Positions 13,501 through 22,356 of a stretch of 64,000 bases of DNA are shown here, piece after piece (within the stretch, counting starts at the first letter, position 1; each line of letters begins with the position of its first letter). The notes under the pieces are model-generated. The model had not been told where the DNA came from. It did not search any database and was given only the letters and a program-made list of their open reading frames with translations. Where the stretch lies: NCBI RefSeq assembly GCF_002775205.1, contig NC_036443.1:9725698-9789697 (forward strand), read 5' to 3'. A program made the position numbers and the translations under genes. Source of the stretch: Xiphophorus maculatus (Eukaryota; Chordata; Actinopteri; Cyprinodontiformes; Poeciliidae).

Positions 13501-16500
13501 AGAAACTGCAGAGTACTCACTTTAACCAAGAAAAGGAATTAGAGCAAACTTGGAATCCAGAGACTCTAGTTTATTAGTCACTTTTTAGCTTATATTTTAG
13601 AAACTATCGAGTACTCACTGTTTAGATCAATATTAGATTAATTTTTAGATTATTATGCAGATAGACTCCTATTATTGCAACCCAGAAAAGGAGTTAGAAC
13701 GAACTTAGAATCCAGAAAAAATCTTCCAGAACAGGAACATTTAGTTTTTATTATTACTTAGAAACTGTGGAGTACTCATTACTTTTACAAATTTAGAGCA
13801 CACTTAGAAAGTCCAGAGATTATTTACTTAGATTTAAGTTAAGTTAGCAACCCAGAACATAGATTAGAACAAACTCAGAATCCAGAAAAACCACCTTAGC
13901 AACTACGTTTTAGACTCCTGTTCTTCCAACCCAGAAATGAAATTAGACCAGAGGATATTTATCTAGCAACCCTGAAGAGGAGCACCTAGTTTACATATTT
14001 TGGATCAACATTAGATTATTTTTACTTCTTTTGCTTTTTCCTTTGGTTTGTTATTTTGTTTGTATTTCATTTTAAGTCCTGTAAAGCACTGTGTATTGCC
14101 TTGTTGCTGAAAATGTGCTATATAAATAAAATGACCTTACCTTATCTTGTGTATTTTATAAACTTGGCCAATAAACCAGATTGTGATTCTGATCTTTTTC
14201 AGTGCAAGTTGTTTGATGCATGTTTTCCTATATTATTTATTGTGTTCATATAAGCTCATAAAAATCAGGTCATAATATCTGGCATTGACAAATATCTCAC
14301 ATCTATGATGGAGTTTTAGTGCCAGGCTAAGAATTTACTTTTTAAATTACGAGAATAAAGTGATAATATCATGAGAACAACGTCATAATATTGCAATAAC
14401 ATAATGCTCTGATCACCCGTCAACATCTGTTATTTTTATTTAATTAAAAATTATTGAATTAAAATAATTAAATACAACAGATAAATAAATGATAGAGTGG
14501 GTAATTTTTATATTAAATGGTACAGAAGAGGATTTTTGTTTCTGCCAAAGCAAATCAAGTCTATTTTTCTTTATTATGGTTTTAAATTACAAATAGCCCA
14601 AAATGTTATTAATGTACACAATACTTGGTGGAAAAGAACAATGTCTTTTTGATTTCCATGTGTTTGACATCATTGGAAAACTTAAAATCAGCTTTTTCAG
14701 AATCTGTGAATAACTCAAAAAGTCTCCTGGTCGACTTGTTCATGGCTTGTCGTGGCAGTTCTAATTTTCCAAACAGCATCAGCTTTATTATTAGGATAAA
14801 CAAAGAAAACAACAATAAGTACATTAAGAGACTAATATTTTCGTTTCAGGTTGTATTTATTAATATTAATTGTTATGTTATTGTAGGGGCATTTTCAAAT
14901 TAGATGGTCCTTGAGTGGTCCTGAGGTTAAGTGATCCTCAGTCTGAAAATTTTGAGAAACACTGACAGTAAATTGGGCAGTGTTTAATAAAACCAACAAC
15001 AAAACAAAACAGCTGGGAAAATAAGGTTCAGGGTGAAAGATTTTCCTTTGAAAAACAGCAGATTGGACATCATAAAACAAAAACATCTATTATTCAGTAA
15101 CCTTATTCTCTATTATTATATAATCTGTCCATTTGTTTCTTCACAACTTAATAAGAAGGTCCATTTACATTAAATTAAGAAATAAATATATCTTCAAAGA
15201 AAAGGCCTTGACCAGTCAGTTTATCTCAAAGCAGAAGAAGTGCAGACTGCAACAAACATCATCCATCAGTATTGGCCTTGTTCACCTCAAGGAACAAGAA
15301 GCAGTCTGGAAAATTCATCACTGAATGAACTGCTGAATTTATTTTCTTCTAACACATATTTTGTTATTTTTTTTATATAAATGATTTCTCTATTTTTTTC
15401 CTCTTACGGCTTGAAAGACAATGCTATCCAGAGTCAAACTCCTTGTGTGTGTACAAATGTGGCCATTTTTTCAGTGCAAGTAGTTTCATCCATGATTTCC
15501 TGCATTATCTAAAATGTTCATATAAATAACATAACAAGGCATTTCTTTCAAATTGAAGCTATCTACTTGATTTTTATAGTCTTGACTATATCAAGACTGT
15601 GATATAGTCTTGATGTCTACATCACAATAACTTCTGTATATGGTACATGTGTTATTGTGTTTTACTAAGAAAAGGTTACCTTTGATCTTCACTGTCAAAG
15701 TTCAAAGGTTCACCTTTGGATCTGTCACTTTCCAAGCTCACTGAAGAAGAGATTGGAGTTTGGTGATGAGGTAAGCTAGAAGACAAATATCAAAATGTTT
15801 TATTAGACAAGCTCTAACAAATTGAAACCAGCTTTCCCCTTAAATTTTAAAATATCAAGTTTAATAATCTGATTAAATAAAATATCTGGCATTGACAAAT
15901 ATCTCAAATCTACAATGAAGTTTTAGGGCTAGGCTAAGAATTTATTTTTTAAATTCTGAGAATAGGGTCATAATGTCATGAGAACAAAGTCAGAATATTA
16001 GAAAAATATAATGCTCTGCTCATATAAAAAAATGTTTTAATAGTACCTTTCTTTTGAAATTTAGGGTTTGCATCCCTTAGGATAATTGCCCATTTGGGCT
16101 ATAAAAATGTCACTTTTGCATGAAACAAATGTTAAATTAATGTAAGTAATGAATCTACCATGTTTTTGCATGTTTTGCTTTTTTTTAAAAAATACCACAA
16201 GTCAGTATCAATTAAATTTATGTAGCAGTAATTAACAAATGTATTAAGTCAGTTTACAAAAAATTTATTTCAACCCAGTCATTCATACTAAGCGTGCATG
16301 TAGTGAGAGTGGATTCCTTTAACAGGAAGAAATCTCCTGCAGAACCAGAACCTGACTCAGTACAAGCAACAATCCGCCACTACCCTGAGAAACTCTGCTC
16401 TGAAATACTCTGAATTAATATATAATACACAGTAAAGTAAAATAATCCACTTTTGAGGGTAAAATAAGCTTCAACAAAATTTTAATAGGGAACATTTATA

Positions 16501-19176
16501 AATTTATTGACTCAAAATAAAAGAAAATTTGAGTGTAACTATTCCTCTTTTATCCCCCAGGATACAGACATTTTATGTCTGCTGGTTAAATGTAATTCAT
16601 ATTCTTTTCAAAAATATATATTAAATCACTCTTAAAGAACATCATGTTACAAATTCAAGTCCTTTCACATCAGTATGTATAGGAAAAAGAACAACTCATA
16701 CATCACAATGTATATCTTTGTCCATGCGGTCTGCCATTTTGAACTTTATATATCCATATAAGTTTGTTTTTGAATGCTGGCATAGGGTCACATGACCTCA
16801 ATATTCGCCCATTCCCCCTTTACATGTATAAAATGATGTGAAGTGCAAGTGGTTGATAGCCTTCATGTCTATAGCTTGTGAAATGTCTGTATCCCCCAGG
16901 ACACACAATCTACAACAGATATTGTTATTGTTTTATTTTTTATGAATGATTTTTCAATTTTTACCTCCTTCACAGACAACACTATCCAGAGTCAAACTCC
17001 TTGTATAGATAACAAACTTGGCCAATAAAACAGATTGTGATTCTGATTTTTCTGAGTGCAAGTTGTTTGATGCATGTTTCCCTACATTATTTAATGTGTT
17101 CATATTAAATAATGAACTCATAAAGAACAGGGCATTACTTTTGAATTGAAGCTATCTACTTGATTTTTATTTAAATTATGTCCTGTTATGTTTTATATTA
17201 TTTTTTTTTTATTTCTGATCATTTTAAAATGAACATAATGCTCTTTGGATTAAAATAATTTTCAAAAGCCTCAAAATCCTCAAAATCTGCTCAAAAGACA
17301 CAGACAGTGTTTTTTGAGCAGAATTCACTGGTATATTACTATAACTAGTATACATTCTGCTGCTTTTTATTGTGTTTTACATGAACTATTACCAAAGTGT
17401 TTTACCTTTGATCTTCACTTTCAAAGTTCAAAGGTTCACCTTTGGATCTGTCACTTTCCAAGCTCACTGAAGAAGAGATTGGAGTTTGGTGATGAGGTAA
17501 GCTAGAAGACAAATATCAAAATGTTTTATTAGACAAGCTCCAACAAATATAAATAAATTTTCCCCTTAAAATACTAAGTCTCTGCAGAGCCCTGCAAACA
17601 ACATCAGCTTTATTATTAGGATAAATGAAGAGAACAATAATAAGTACATTAAGAGACTAATATTTTTGTTTCAGATTGTATATATTTAAGTATTGTGTTA
17701 CTGTGCGGGCATTTTCAAAATAGGTGGTCCGGGAGTGTTTGTTAGATGGGATAAGTGATCCATCCATCCATTTTCTTTACACTCTTGTCCCTATAGTGTG
17801 TTCGGGAGGGGTGCTGGTGCCCATCACCAGCGAGATATTTCGGGCAAGAGGTGGGGTATGTTGAGTCTATTTTAGTTCCTAACCTGCAAGGAATCAACCA
17901 AAAACACAAATTGCTTTTCTGCAGAAGAGGGGAGCAGAGCCAGACGCGGAAAACCTGCCATCAAACACTGTCTGTGATCAACTCTTAGTCCCCAACTGCC
18001 TTTTATTATGATTACAAGGAAGGAGGTTGGGCTTTTTCACACAAAGAATGGATCAAAGACCTTTACTACATGATGTTCTGGACCCTTCTGTGGACATGCA
18101 CTTATAAAGCACGAGGCTGACCGTTACCAATCAGTTTCACAGGCAGCTGATAACCAAAGCAGCTGATAACACAGAGCTGTGTAAACGTTTCTAGCCTCCA
18201 GGCAAACATCCTAAAAACAGTTAATAGTGTATCACAAAAGAAAGGAGCCAAGTAAACAAACGGAATAATAATATGAAAACATAGCCTTTCAAATAAACTC
18301 ATAAGTAAATTAACTCTGATAATTTTTCTAACAGGGTATACCCTGGACAGGTCTCCAGTCTGTCACAGGGGTTAAGTGATCCTCAGTATGAAAAAGTTTG
18401 AGAAATACTTGTGAGGATGTGGAATTTTGTGTGTGTTTTTAGTTTAGTTCTCTGTGTCTTCTTGTTTACCCCATGATTGTCCCCAGTTTTCTTCTGTTTT
18501 CCTTGATTACTCCATTTTGTGTTTTACTCCACCTGTGTCACCTGCCCCCTGGATCCTAGTCGTGAGTCGTGTGTGTCTCCAGCGCTACCAGTGTCAGAGT
18601 TTCTTGCCTCATTGCTCACCTGTGCTGCCTGGACTTCTGTACTGTTTGTGAACATTATTAAAACCATAATTTTTGCACTTCTACCTAGGTCCAGCCGCGT
18701 CTATCCTCATCACCAAAAACCACAATCCAGACAACACTGACATAAGTAAATTGGGCAGTGTTTATTAAAACCAACAACAAAACAAAACAGCTGGGAAAGT
18801 AAGTTTTAGGGTGAAAGATTTTCCTTTGAAAAATCTTTCAAAGATTAGACAGAATTAAACAAACACCACGTATTATTCAGTAACTTTTTTTCTGTATTAC
18901 TATATATACTTTAATCTGTCCATGTGTTTCTGCAAAACTTAAGGTCAATTTAGATTAAATTGATAAATAATTACTTTTGGAACTAGGGTTACACTCTGTC
19001 AACAAACAAAATGCAGAACTTGTGGTGGGGTGGAGGGGATTCCAAGCATGCCGACAAATCCAAATGATCAGTTTACCATTCTATTTTCTCTTGAGAAAGT
19101 TTTTCAGAAAAGACTGAAAACAAAAAAGCTACACTTACCTCTCACCTGATTTCATCCCATCCTCTTCCTGAGACAT
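3038..19176 (-). CDS. NLRC3-like fish NLR with three NACHT exons; reading frame broken
   Basis: Cytosolic NLR-family innate immune receptor of the fish FISNA-NACHT group. Coding exons, 5' to 3': 19176-19139, 17501-17406, 15775-15680, 11300-11254, 10549-9908, 9792-9073, 7390-5660, 5443-5267, 4405-4229, 3913-3867, 3555-3038. The start MSQEEDGMKSG is typical of this family, and each join keeps phase. Domain order: short acidic N-terminus, two copies of a 32-residue linker, three FISNA/NACHT modules, two LRRs, B30.2. Two lesions are visible. The third NACHT exon (1731 nt) is one base out of phase with its neighbours and shifts frame near 6150, and the B30.2 exon has an in-frame TGA at 3172-3170. 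Without repair the product ends at 6042 after about 995 aa. I infer either a recent pseudogene, a truncated three-NACHT protein, or a sequence error at 6150. The family assignment is secure; the function is not. Confidence 0.85.
3867..3913 (-). CDS. Short exon before the B30.2 domain
   Basis: A 47-nt exon flanked by AG and GT, encoding about FDYEGKHRLKPSWSK. A short linker exon of this form is usual between the last LRR exon and the B30.2 exon in fish NLRs. Its phases (in 1 after AA, out 1) join both neighbours in frame. The orphan fragment at 23317-23363 contains an equivalent 47-nt exon. Confidence 0.8.
4229..4405 (-). CDS. LRR exon 2 of the NLR
   Basis: A 177-nt exon encoding one NLR-type leucine-rich repeat pair, with LAGCQVTKTGC, then LKHLDLSYNHPGDNG, ending KLETV. 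It has the standard splice phase of fish NLR LRR exons (ends AA, next exon restores the codon). It lies downstream of the frameshift in the NACHT exon, so it is read only if that shift is repaired. Confidence 0.85.
4460..4526. repeat. (TA)n microsatellite
   Basis: About 33 TA units in the intron between the two LRR exons, followed by an imperfect TA-rich palindrome (CTGTATATATACAG). Confidence 0.95.
4560..4795. repeat. Interspersed fish repeat
   Basis: The stretch contains phrases I know from a very common teleost repeat: GGACCCCAAAGTGCTT, TCATTCACCCATTCACACAC, GTAGCCACAGC, then CCACTAGTAG. It sits directly after the TA microsatellite in an NLR intron. It is probably a SINE or the tail of a non-LTR element; the family is not assigned. 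Confidence 0.6.
4898..5041. mobile_element. Palindromic element (MITE-like)
   Basis: The two halves are imperfect inverted repeats. The left begins AGTCCGAAATATGG and contains CAAAACATTAGAATATTCCAG; the right ends CCATATTTTGGACT and contains CTAATGTTTTGA. The whole would fold into a hairpin about 60 bp long. This is typical of a short non-autonomous DNA transposon. It lies in the intron between the third NACHT exon's LRR neighbours. Confidence 0.65.
5267..5443 (-). CDS. LRR exon 1 of the NLR
   Basis: A 177-nt exon with the NLR LRR pattern: LSWCELSEESCKGL, then LTLLDLSHNDLLDAG, ending CKLETL. It joins in phase to the NACHT exon (TT|A) and to the second LRR exon (AA|G). Only two LRR exons were found, fewer than the long LRR arrays usual in this family. 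Confidence 0.85.
5660..7390 (-). CDS. Third FISNA-NACHT exon (canonical, frameshifted)
   Basis: The main NACHT exon. It begins with a FISNA-like segment (KLKSELKDQF to KYCDIFK). It has Walker A GVAGIGKT (P-loop, ATP binding), Walker B VLDGFDECR (metal coordination and hydrolysis) and sensor 1 IWITSRPAA. It then continues through the NACHT-associated and winged-helix regions to FVHKSIQEYMAAL. There the frame breaks: the +1 frame resumes SPESSSAASEFYKKAVDKAF and continues to the donor at 5660. The exon length is 0 mod 3, where 1 mod 3 is required. All catalytic motifs are intact, so this module could bind and hydrolyse nucleotide even though the LRRs are lost. Confidence 0.85.
7440..9072. other. 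Intron between NACHT exons 2 and 3
   Basis: No coding signal is seen. The intron holds an AT-rich palindrome at about 8279-8316 (ATATTATTATTATAATATATAATAATATTATT). A short plus-strand frame at 8554-8787 has hydrophobic codons but no recognisable family and is probably chance. Other stretches show nothing notable. Confidence 0.6.
9073..9792 (-). CDS. Second FISNA-NACHT exon (partial, degenerate)
   Basis: A 720-nt exon, phase 1 at both ends, encoding a partial NACHT. A FISNA-like lead (KKLESCLKNRFLKEI to STSEIFKDVKG) precedes Walker A GEAGIGKS. The Walker B region reads LFILDGLNAYQDC, where the family usually has LDGFDE, so the second acidic residue is lost. Sensor 1 reads IWITSQPPA, with Gln for the usual Arg. 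The exon ends at RLTEIRG, right after sensor 1, so the helical and winged-helix parts are absent. It joins in frame to exons on both sides. An insert (about FFTRIRRPFSSQAK) follows the first helix. I infer a nucleotide-binding but catalytically weak module. Confidence 0.85.
9908..10549 (-). CDS. First FISNA-NACHT exon (partial, degenerate)
   Basis: A 642-nt exon, phase 1 at both ends, encoding another partial NACHT. The lead (HDLKKVILKEVGR to LKDLFSS) is a shortened FISNA-like segment. Walker A is GAPGIGKT. Walker B is CFILDGLEKCEL, with Lys where the second acid of DGFDE normally sits. Sensor 1 is IWIISQPKG, again Gln for Arg. It ends at RTVQCQG, the same structural point as the second module. 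It has diverged clearly from modules 2 and 3, so the duplication is not recent. A long plus-strand open frame over this exon is only its antisense shadow. Confidence 0.85.
10550..11253. other. NLR intron, nothing notable
   Basis: AT-rich intron between the linker exon and the first NACHT exon. No repeat or exon was recognised. Confidence 0.5.
11254..11300 (-). CDS. Linker exon of the NLR
   Basis: A 47-nt exon between good AG and GT sites, encoding about DSNDNQPETSGPADTG. It is polar and probably disordered. It takes phase 2 from the 96-nt exons (AG|T) and delivers phase 1 to the first NACHT exon (G|GA), which supports the model. Confidence 0.75.
12100..12600. repeat. Local duplication unit, copy 1 (5' part)
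   Basis: The segment from ATTATTCAGTAAC through CTTGACCAGTCAGTTTATCT, CAGTATTGGCCTTGTTCACC and GAACTGCTGAATTTATTTTC is repeated almost exactly at about 15090-15356. The following TAAATGATTTTTC...CTATT stretch recurs at 15378-15440 and 16940-17000. These are intron duplications inside the NLR gene. One of them carried the 96-nt exon. Confidence 0.8.
12604..14146 (+). mobile_element. Insertion of about 1.5 kb, probable non-LTR element
   Basis: Comparing the local duplicates shows foreign DNA here. Copies near 15430 and 16990 run AGTCAAACTCCTTG straight into the sequence that here resumes after 14146 (TTATAAACTTGGCC). The insert is more GC-rich at its 5' part. Its 3' end has a fish retroelement tail, GTAAAGCACT...TTGTTGCTGAAAATGTGCTATATAAATAAAAT followed by ACCTTACCTTAT repeats. 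No reverse transcriptase frame is visible, so it is 5'-truncated, rearranged or non-autonomous. Its open frames (12583-12928, 13198-13542) are unrecognised. Confidence 0.6.
13545..13985. repeat. Degenerate internal tandem repeats
   Basis: Phrases such as AACCCAGAAAAGGAGTTAGA, GAATCCAGAAAAA and AGAAACTGTGGAGTACTCA recur in diverged form about every 70-150 bp within the inserted element. This suggests an old minisatellite-like expansion. Confidence 0.6.
14160..15480. repeat. Local duplication unit, copy 2
   Basis: Blocks here reappear in the same order at about 17008-18890: GATTGTGATTCTGAT...GTTTGATGCATG (14176 and 17034), CAGCTTTATTATTAGGATAA (14779 and 17605), AATTGGGCAGTGTTTA (14972 and 18752) and GAAAGATTTTCCTTTGAAAA. 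This copy lacks the insertions found in the other, so it shows what the site looked like before them. Confidence 0.8.
15680..15775 (-). CDS. 96-nt linker exon, copy 1
   Basis: Encodes LPHHQTPISSSVSLESDRSK followed by GEPLNFDSEDQ. The pattern of Ser-rich text, then SxxSDRSK and a PLNF motif, is common at the N-terminus of fish NLRC3-like proteins. It enters and leaves in phase 2, so it can be included or skipped without changing frame. It is nearly identical to 17406-17501, including about 50 bp of flanking intron. Confidence 0.8.
15880..16030. repeat. Repeat of 14275-14410
   Basis: ATATCTGGCATTGACAAATA, AAGAATTTA and CATGAGAACAA appear in the same order in both places, with about 10-15% differences by eye. 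It is part of the same set of intron duplications. Confidence 0.7.
17406..17501 (-). CDS. 96-nt linker exon, copy 2
   Basis: The second copy of the PLNF-motif exon differs from the other by one visible base in the coding part (GAAAGTGAAGAT against GACAGTGAAGAT, Glu for Asp). It takes phase 2 directly from the start exon (GAG AG|C). Both copies have intact AG and GT sites, so the mRNA could hold either or both. Confidence 0.8.
17761..18372. mobile_element. CCATCCAT-type repeat split by an LTR
   Basis: Starts CATCCATCCATTTTCT, a very common fish repeat start, and ends CCTGGACAGGTCTCCAGTCTGTCACAGGGG, its common end. It is flanked by the 9-bp duplication TAAGTGATC (17752-17760 and 18373-18381). 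The paralogous site near 14930 has a single TAAGTGATC and no insert. The 475-bp LTR at 17859-18333 interrupts it. Confidence 0.75.
17859..18333. mobile_element. Solo LTR, 475 bp
   Basis: Starts TGTTGAGTCT and ends TTTCTAACA (TG...CA with short inverted ends TGTT/AACA). It is flanked by the 5-bp duplication GGGTA (17854-17858 and 18334-18338). An internal CTTATAAAGC at about 18102 could be a TATA box. No internal gag-pol region is present, so it is a solo LTR left by recombination. It sits inside the older CCATCCAT repeat. Confidence 0.8.
18410..18733. mobile_element. Second solo LTR-like insert, 324 bp
   Basis: Starts TGTGAGGATG and ends CCAGACA (TG...CA). It is flanked by ATACT on the left and ACACT on the right. 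The duplicated empty site near 14956 reads GAGAAACACTGACAG, giving ACACT as the original target, with one later change on the left. No coding capacity. Confidence 0.7.
19139..19176 (-). CDS. Start exon of the NLR
   Basis: ATG at 19176 begins MSQEEDGMKSGE, and the exon ends GAG AG before GTAAGTG. An acidic MSxxEDGxKS-type start is the norm for fish NLRC3-like proteins, and the phase matches the 96-nt exons. An in-frame second Met follows at codon 8. Confidence 0.8.
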
Positions 19177-20319
19177 TTTGCTTGGGATCTCCTCAATTTT
19201 CAGTAGGCTTCCATTTTATCTTTATCTGTTACTTCATGCTCAACATCTTGCTTCAATCTTTTTATTCTTGCAAAAGCACAGTCAGATACCTAAAAAGTTG
19301 CAATCTCTATGAAAAGGAAAACATCTGAACTGTGTGAAGGTATTCTGACTGAGTCAAAGTCGGTTCAAACAATCTGCAAAACAAGGCAAAACAAGTTAAT
19401 ATTTAATGGTGACAGAGCTCTTTGACCTTGGCAAGCAGGGCAATCTCTTAATGATTGTAAACCTATAAACCACAGATAATCTCAAAACGGCAATAGCAAA
19501 CTTCTTATGATAGCCTACACGCCTTCTTCTGTCAGAGAGCTGCTTAGTACAGAGGATCGTAATTGTAAGTTTAATGACGGGGAGCGACAGGAGCACAGCA
19601 ATGAGTTTAACGGAATGACCGTGACTTAGCAGCGCTGCTCCTCTGAAGGACTCACAATAATAAAGAGAAAAGCAGAAAAAGTCAGAGATCTGAGCTGCCG
19701 TTTTGCGCCGACAGTGTAAAACACCGGAACTACACAATATTAGCTTGGTGTGAAGTGAATTTGATTTTTCGTTTGAATTTAAAAGGATAATAAAGTTTAT
19801 GATCAAAGTCTTTATAATTATGTTTTGGGCCATCAATATTTTTTTCATAAGACAAAATAAAATATCTGAGTTAATTTAGTCCATCACAACCAGAACCTCG
19901 AGGTTCTTTGTTGCTGAGTGACGCTGAAAATCAGCGGAGAAATAACCGCAGCTGCTGCACTCCAGACCGTAATACGGAGAATCTCCCCACTGGATTAGAA
20001 CCGAACCGAACCGAATATATTCAGGCTATATCAGGCTGTATCTTTAGATTTACATCAAAAGCTCACACCTTCATTCTTGTGAAATGTGACCAACTCATAT
20101 CCTGACAACTTTTATCATCTAAAAACTGATTCTGTCCACATTTTCTCCCTCCATCTTGACATGGTTGTACACTCCTCCCTATAACCTTCATAGTCTGAAA
20201 TGATTTAGCAGCTCTAAACAGAGCTGCTTTTGAAACATTATAAATGAAACATTAATAAACATTCTGATGTGCAAGGCGACCACAATTCAAAATGTTATGC
20301 TTCAATTGTTGCCTTTGTC

Positions 20320-20420
20320 TTCTGTTTTTTTGTGTTTTTCTGATGTAAAGCACTTTGAACTTCCTTGTTGCTGAAATGTGCTACACAAATAAACTTGATT
20401 GATTTATTGATTGATAGTAT
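20320..20420 (+). mobile_element. Retroelement 3' tail with TTGA repeats
   Basis: GATGTAAAGCACTTTGAACT...TTGTTGCTGAAATGTGCTACACAAATAAACTTGATTGAT is the 3' tail of a common fish non-LTR element. The same family appears inverted at 24405-24640 and in altered form at 14076-14146. Confidence 0.7.
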
Positions 20421-21119
20421 TCAGCAGGTTGTTTTCTTGTCAGCACAAACACAGCACTCTTATCGTTATGGAAAGAGAGAACATGTTTCGTGATAAGTGT
20501 CAATAAAATTATAGTATTAGAAAAATAGCTGTGGACAAAACATTCCCACAAATGTGTTAATCATTTCATAAATAAATCATTACAATAACCATAAAATATT
20601 AAATTGCCTACAAGTGCAGGATTTACAAATAAGTTACCAGTTCACACACTGCTGGATCCTTTCTTGCAGAACTGATTGTGGTGATTTCTAGAATGAGTAA
20701 CATTGCCTTGTCTTCTATAATCCTATGTCCTATTTTATTACTTGAGAAGAATTATCAGACAAAATTGTAGCAAGTTTTACAATCAATGAATAAAAATTTA
20801 ATTTTAATTAAGTATGGAGTGCAAATGTAAGGTAAGTTGTGCCCATCTTTATAGTGATTATTGTGTTCATGATATTCTATTTGAAAGGTTTATTTCTTCA
20901 CAAGGTTCCAGCTTTGTCTCAGACTACCTGTGGTTGACACTAGATTTGGTGTGAATTTTATACATGACTGCCTCATAAGTTTTAGATAAATCAGAGAAAT
21001 ATTTGTAAGCTACTAGTTCAGTGGCTAATTAAGACACAAACCACTTTATTTTATGTCTGGAATTTACAGGGTACGTAGTAGAGACACTTAACTGCAGATA
21101 TTTAGACAAACCACATCCA

Positions 21120-21845
21120 CAATAGAATAGAATAGAAGTACTTTATTCATCCCAGCAGGGAAATTACTTCGCAGTTACAGCATAGAGACAAGACACAATA
21201 ACAACTACCACTGAGTAGTAGTTGTAGATAAAATAAAAAATAAAATATAACATGCTGTTAATATAAAAAGCAACTTAGAGCAGTCCTTGCAAAGATTCAA
21301 AAATGCAGATACAGTATGTATATGTAAATATATGTACAGCAAGTGTGCCACAGTGCAGTTGTGCAAAATTGGATTGATTAGTGCAGAACAATGATTTAGG
21401 TTTTATTGTACAGTGAGATGGCATGTGGCAGGAAGGATTTCCTGTATCTGTCCCTACGACAGCGGAGCTGGAGCAGTCTATGTGAGAAGGTGCTCCGCTG
21501 TCTGTCCACTATGTTGTGGAGAGGGTGCTGTTTATTGTCCATAATAGACAGAACCTTCTTCAGTGTCCTCCTCTCCACCACAGTTTCCAGGGACTCCAGC
21601 CTTAGTCCCAGTACAGAGCTTTCCTGATGATTTTGTCTAGTCTATTAGAGTCACTGGCTCTGATGCTGCTTCCCCAACACACAGCAGCAAAGAAGATGGC
21701 ACCGGCAACAACACTGTGATAAAAGGTCTCCAACATCTTGCTGCACACATTGAAGGATCTCAGCTTCCTTAAAAAATAGAGTCTGCTCATCCCCTTCTTG
21801 CACACAGCGTCAGTGTTAGATGCCCAGTCCAGTCTGTTGCCGATT
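21120..21845 (-). mobile_element. 5'-truncated LINE, reverse transcriptase C-terminus
   Basis: The minus strand encodes the C-terminal part of a non-LTR (jockey/CR1/L2-like) polymerase protein. 21805-21602 gives KKGMSRLYFLRKLRSFNVC and VCWGSSIRASDSNRLDKII. A one-base shift near 21615 then moves to LGLRLESLETVVERRTLKKV and LSIMDNKQHPLH in 21581-21396. The 3' UTR has the typical ACTTTATTCATCCC phrase (plus strand) and ends in TATTC repeats at 21120. It is dead because of the frameshift and truncation. Confidence 0.85.
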
Positions 21846-22356
21846 ACAAGATAAAAACAATTTGTCCTCCCTTCAATTTGAAAGGCACATTCACATTTTT
21901 TATTGTGCTCATCACCACTTCCAGCTTTTTTGTAGACATGACATTGCCTGTTTTGGTTTTACTTTCACACTGAAGCTTATATCCATTTTTTTAGCTTCAA
22001 TATTTCAATATAATCTATTTATTTTTGCTTCGATTTAATGCTAGACTAAAACCCATTCAGTTTCCTAAGTACAAAAACAGAATACTGCATCTTTCTTGGT
22101 CTTAAGATTGTTTTTCTCAATGTTGCATATTGGAGTTAGTTGTGTGTTTGAAAGCATCTCTTTCTTTATCATTAATAAGTTTTAACAAATCTCACAAATT
22201 ATTTTTTCAATTAGTAAAGTAACATAAAGCAAAAACACAACATAGAAAACATGTGCTCTTAATGTAAAATAATACAGCATACACTGACATAAGTTATTAA
22301 AACAAGAGCTAAAATAAAAAGGGCTTGCATTTTTTTTAAAAAAATGCATATAAAAA

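Larger units (their letters stand above)
19177..22356. other. Region upstream of the NLR gene
   Basis: Presumably holds the NLR 5' UTR and promoter. A minus-strand frame of 150 codons at 19396-19848 is unrecognised and I do not call it a gene. About 19797-19902 repeats 1494-1602. 20320-20420 and 21120-21845 are retroelement pieces, listed separately. 21850-22350 is AT-rich with nothing recognised. Confidence 0.5.

Noticed and set aside
19396-19848. 150-codon minus-strand frame upstream of the NLR
   Set aside because: The product matches no family, composition is like the surrounding DNA, and no splice link to the NLR is needed.
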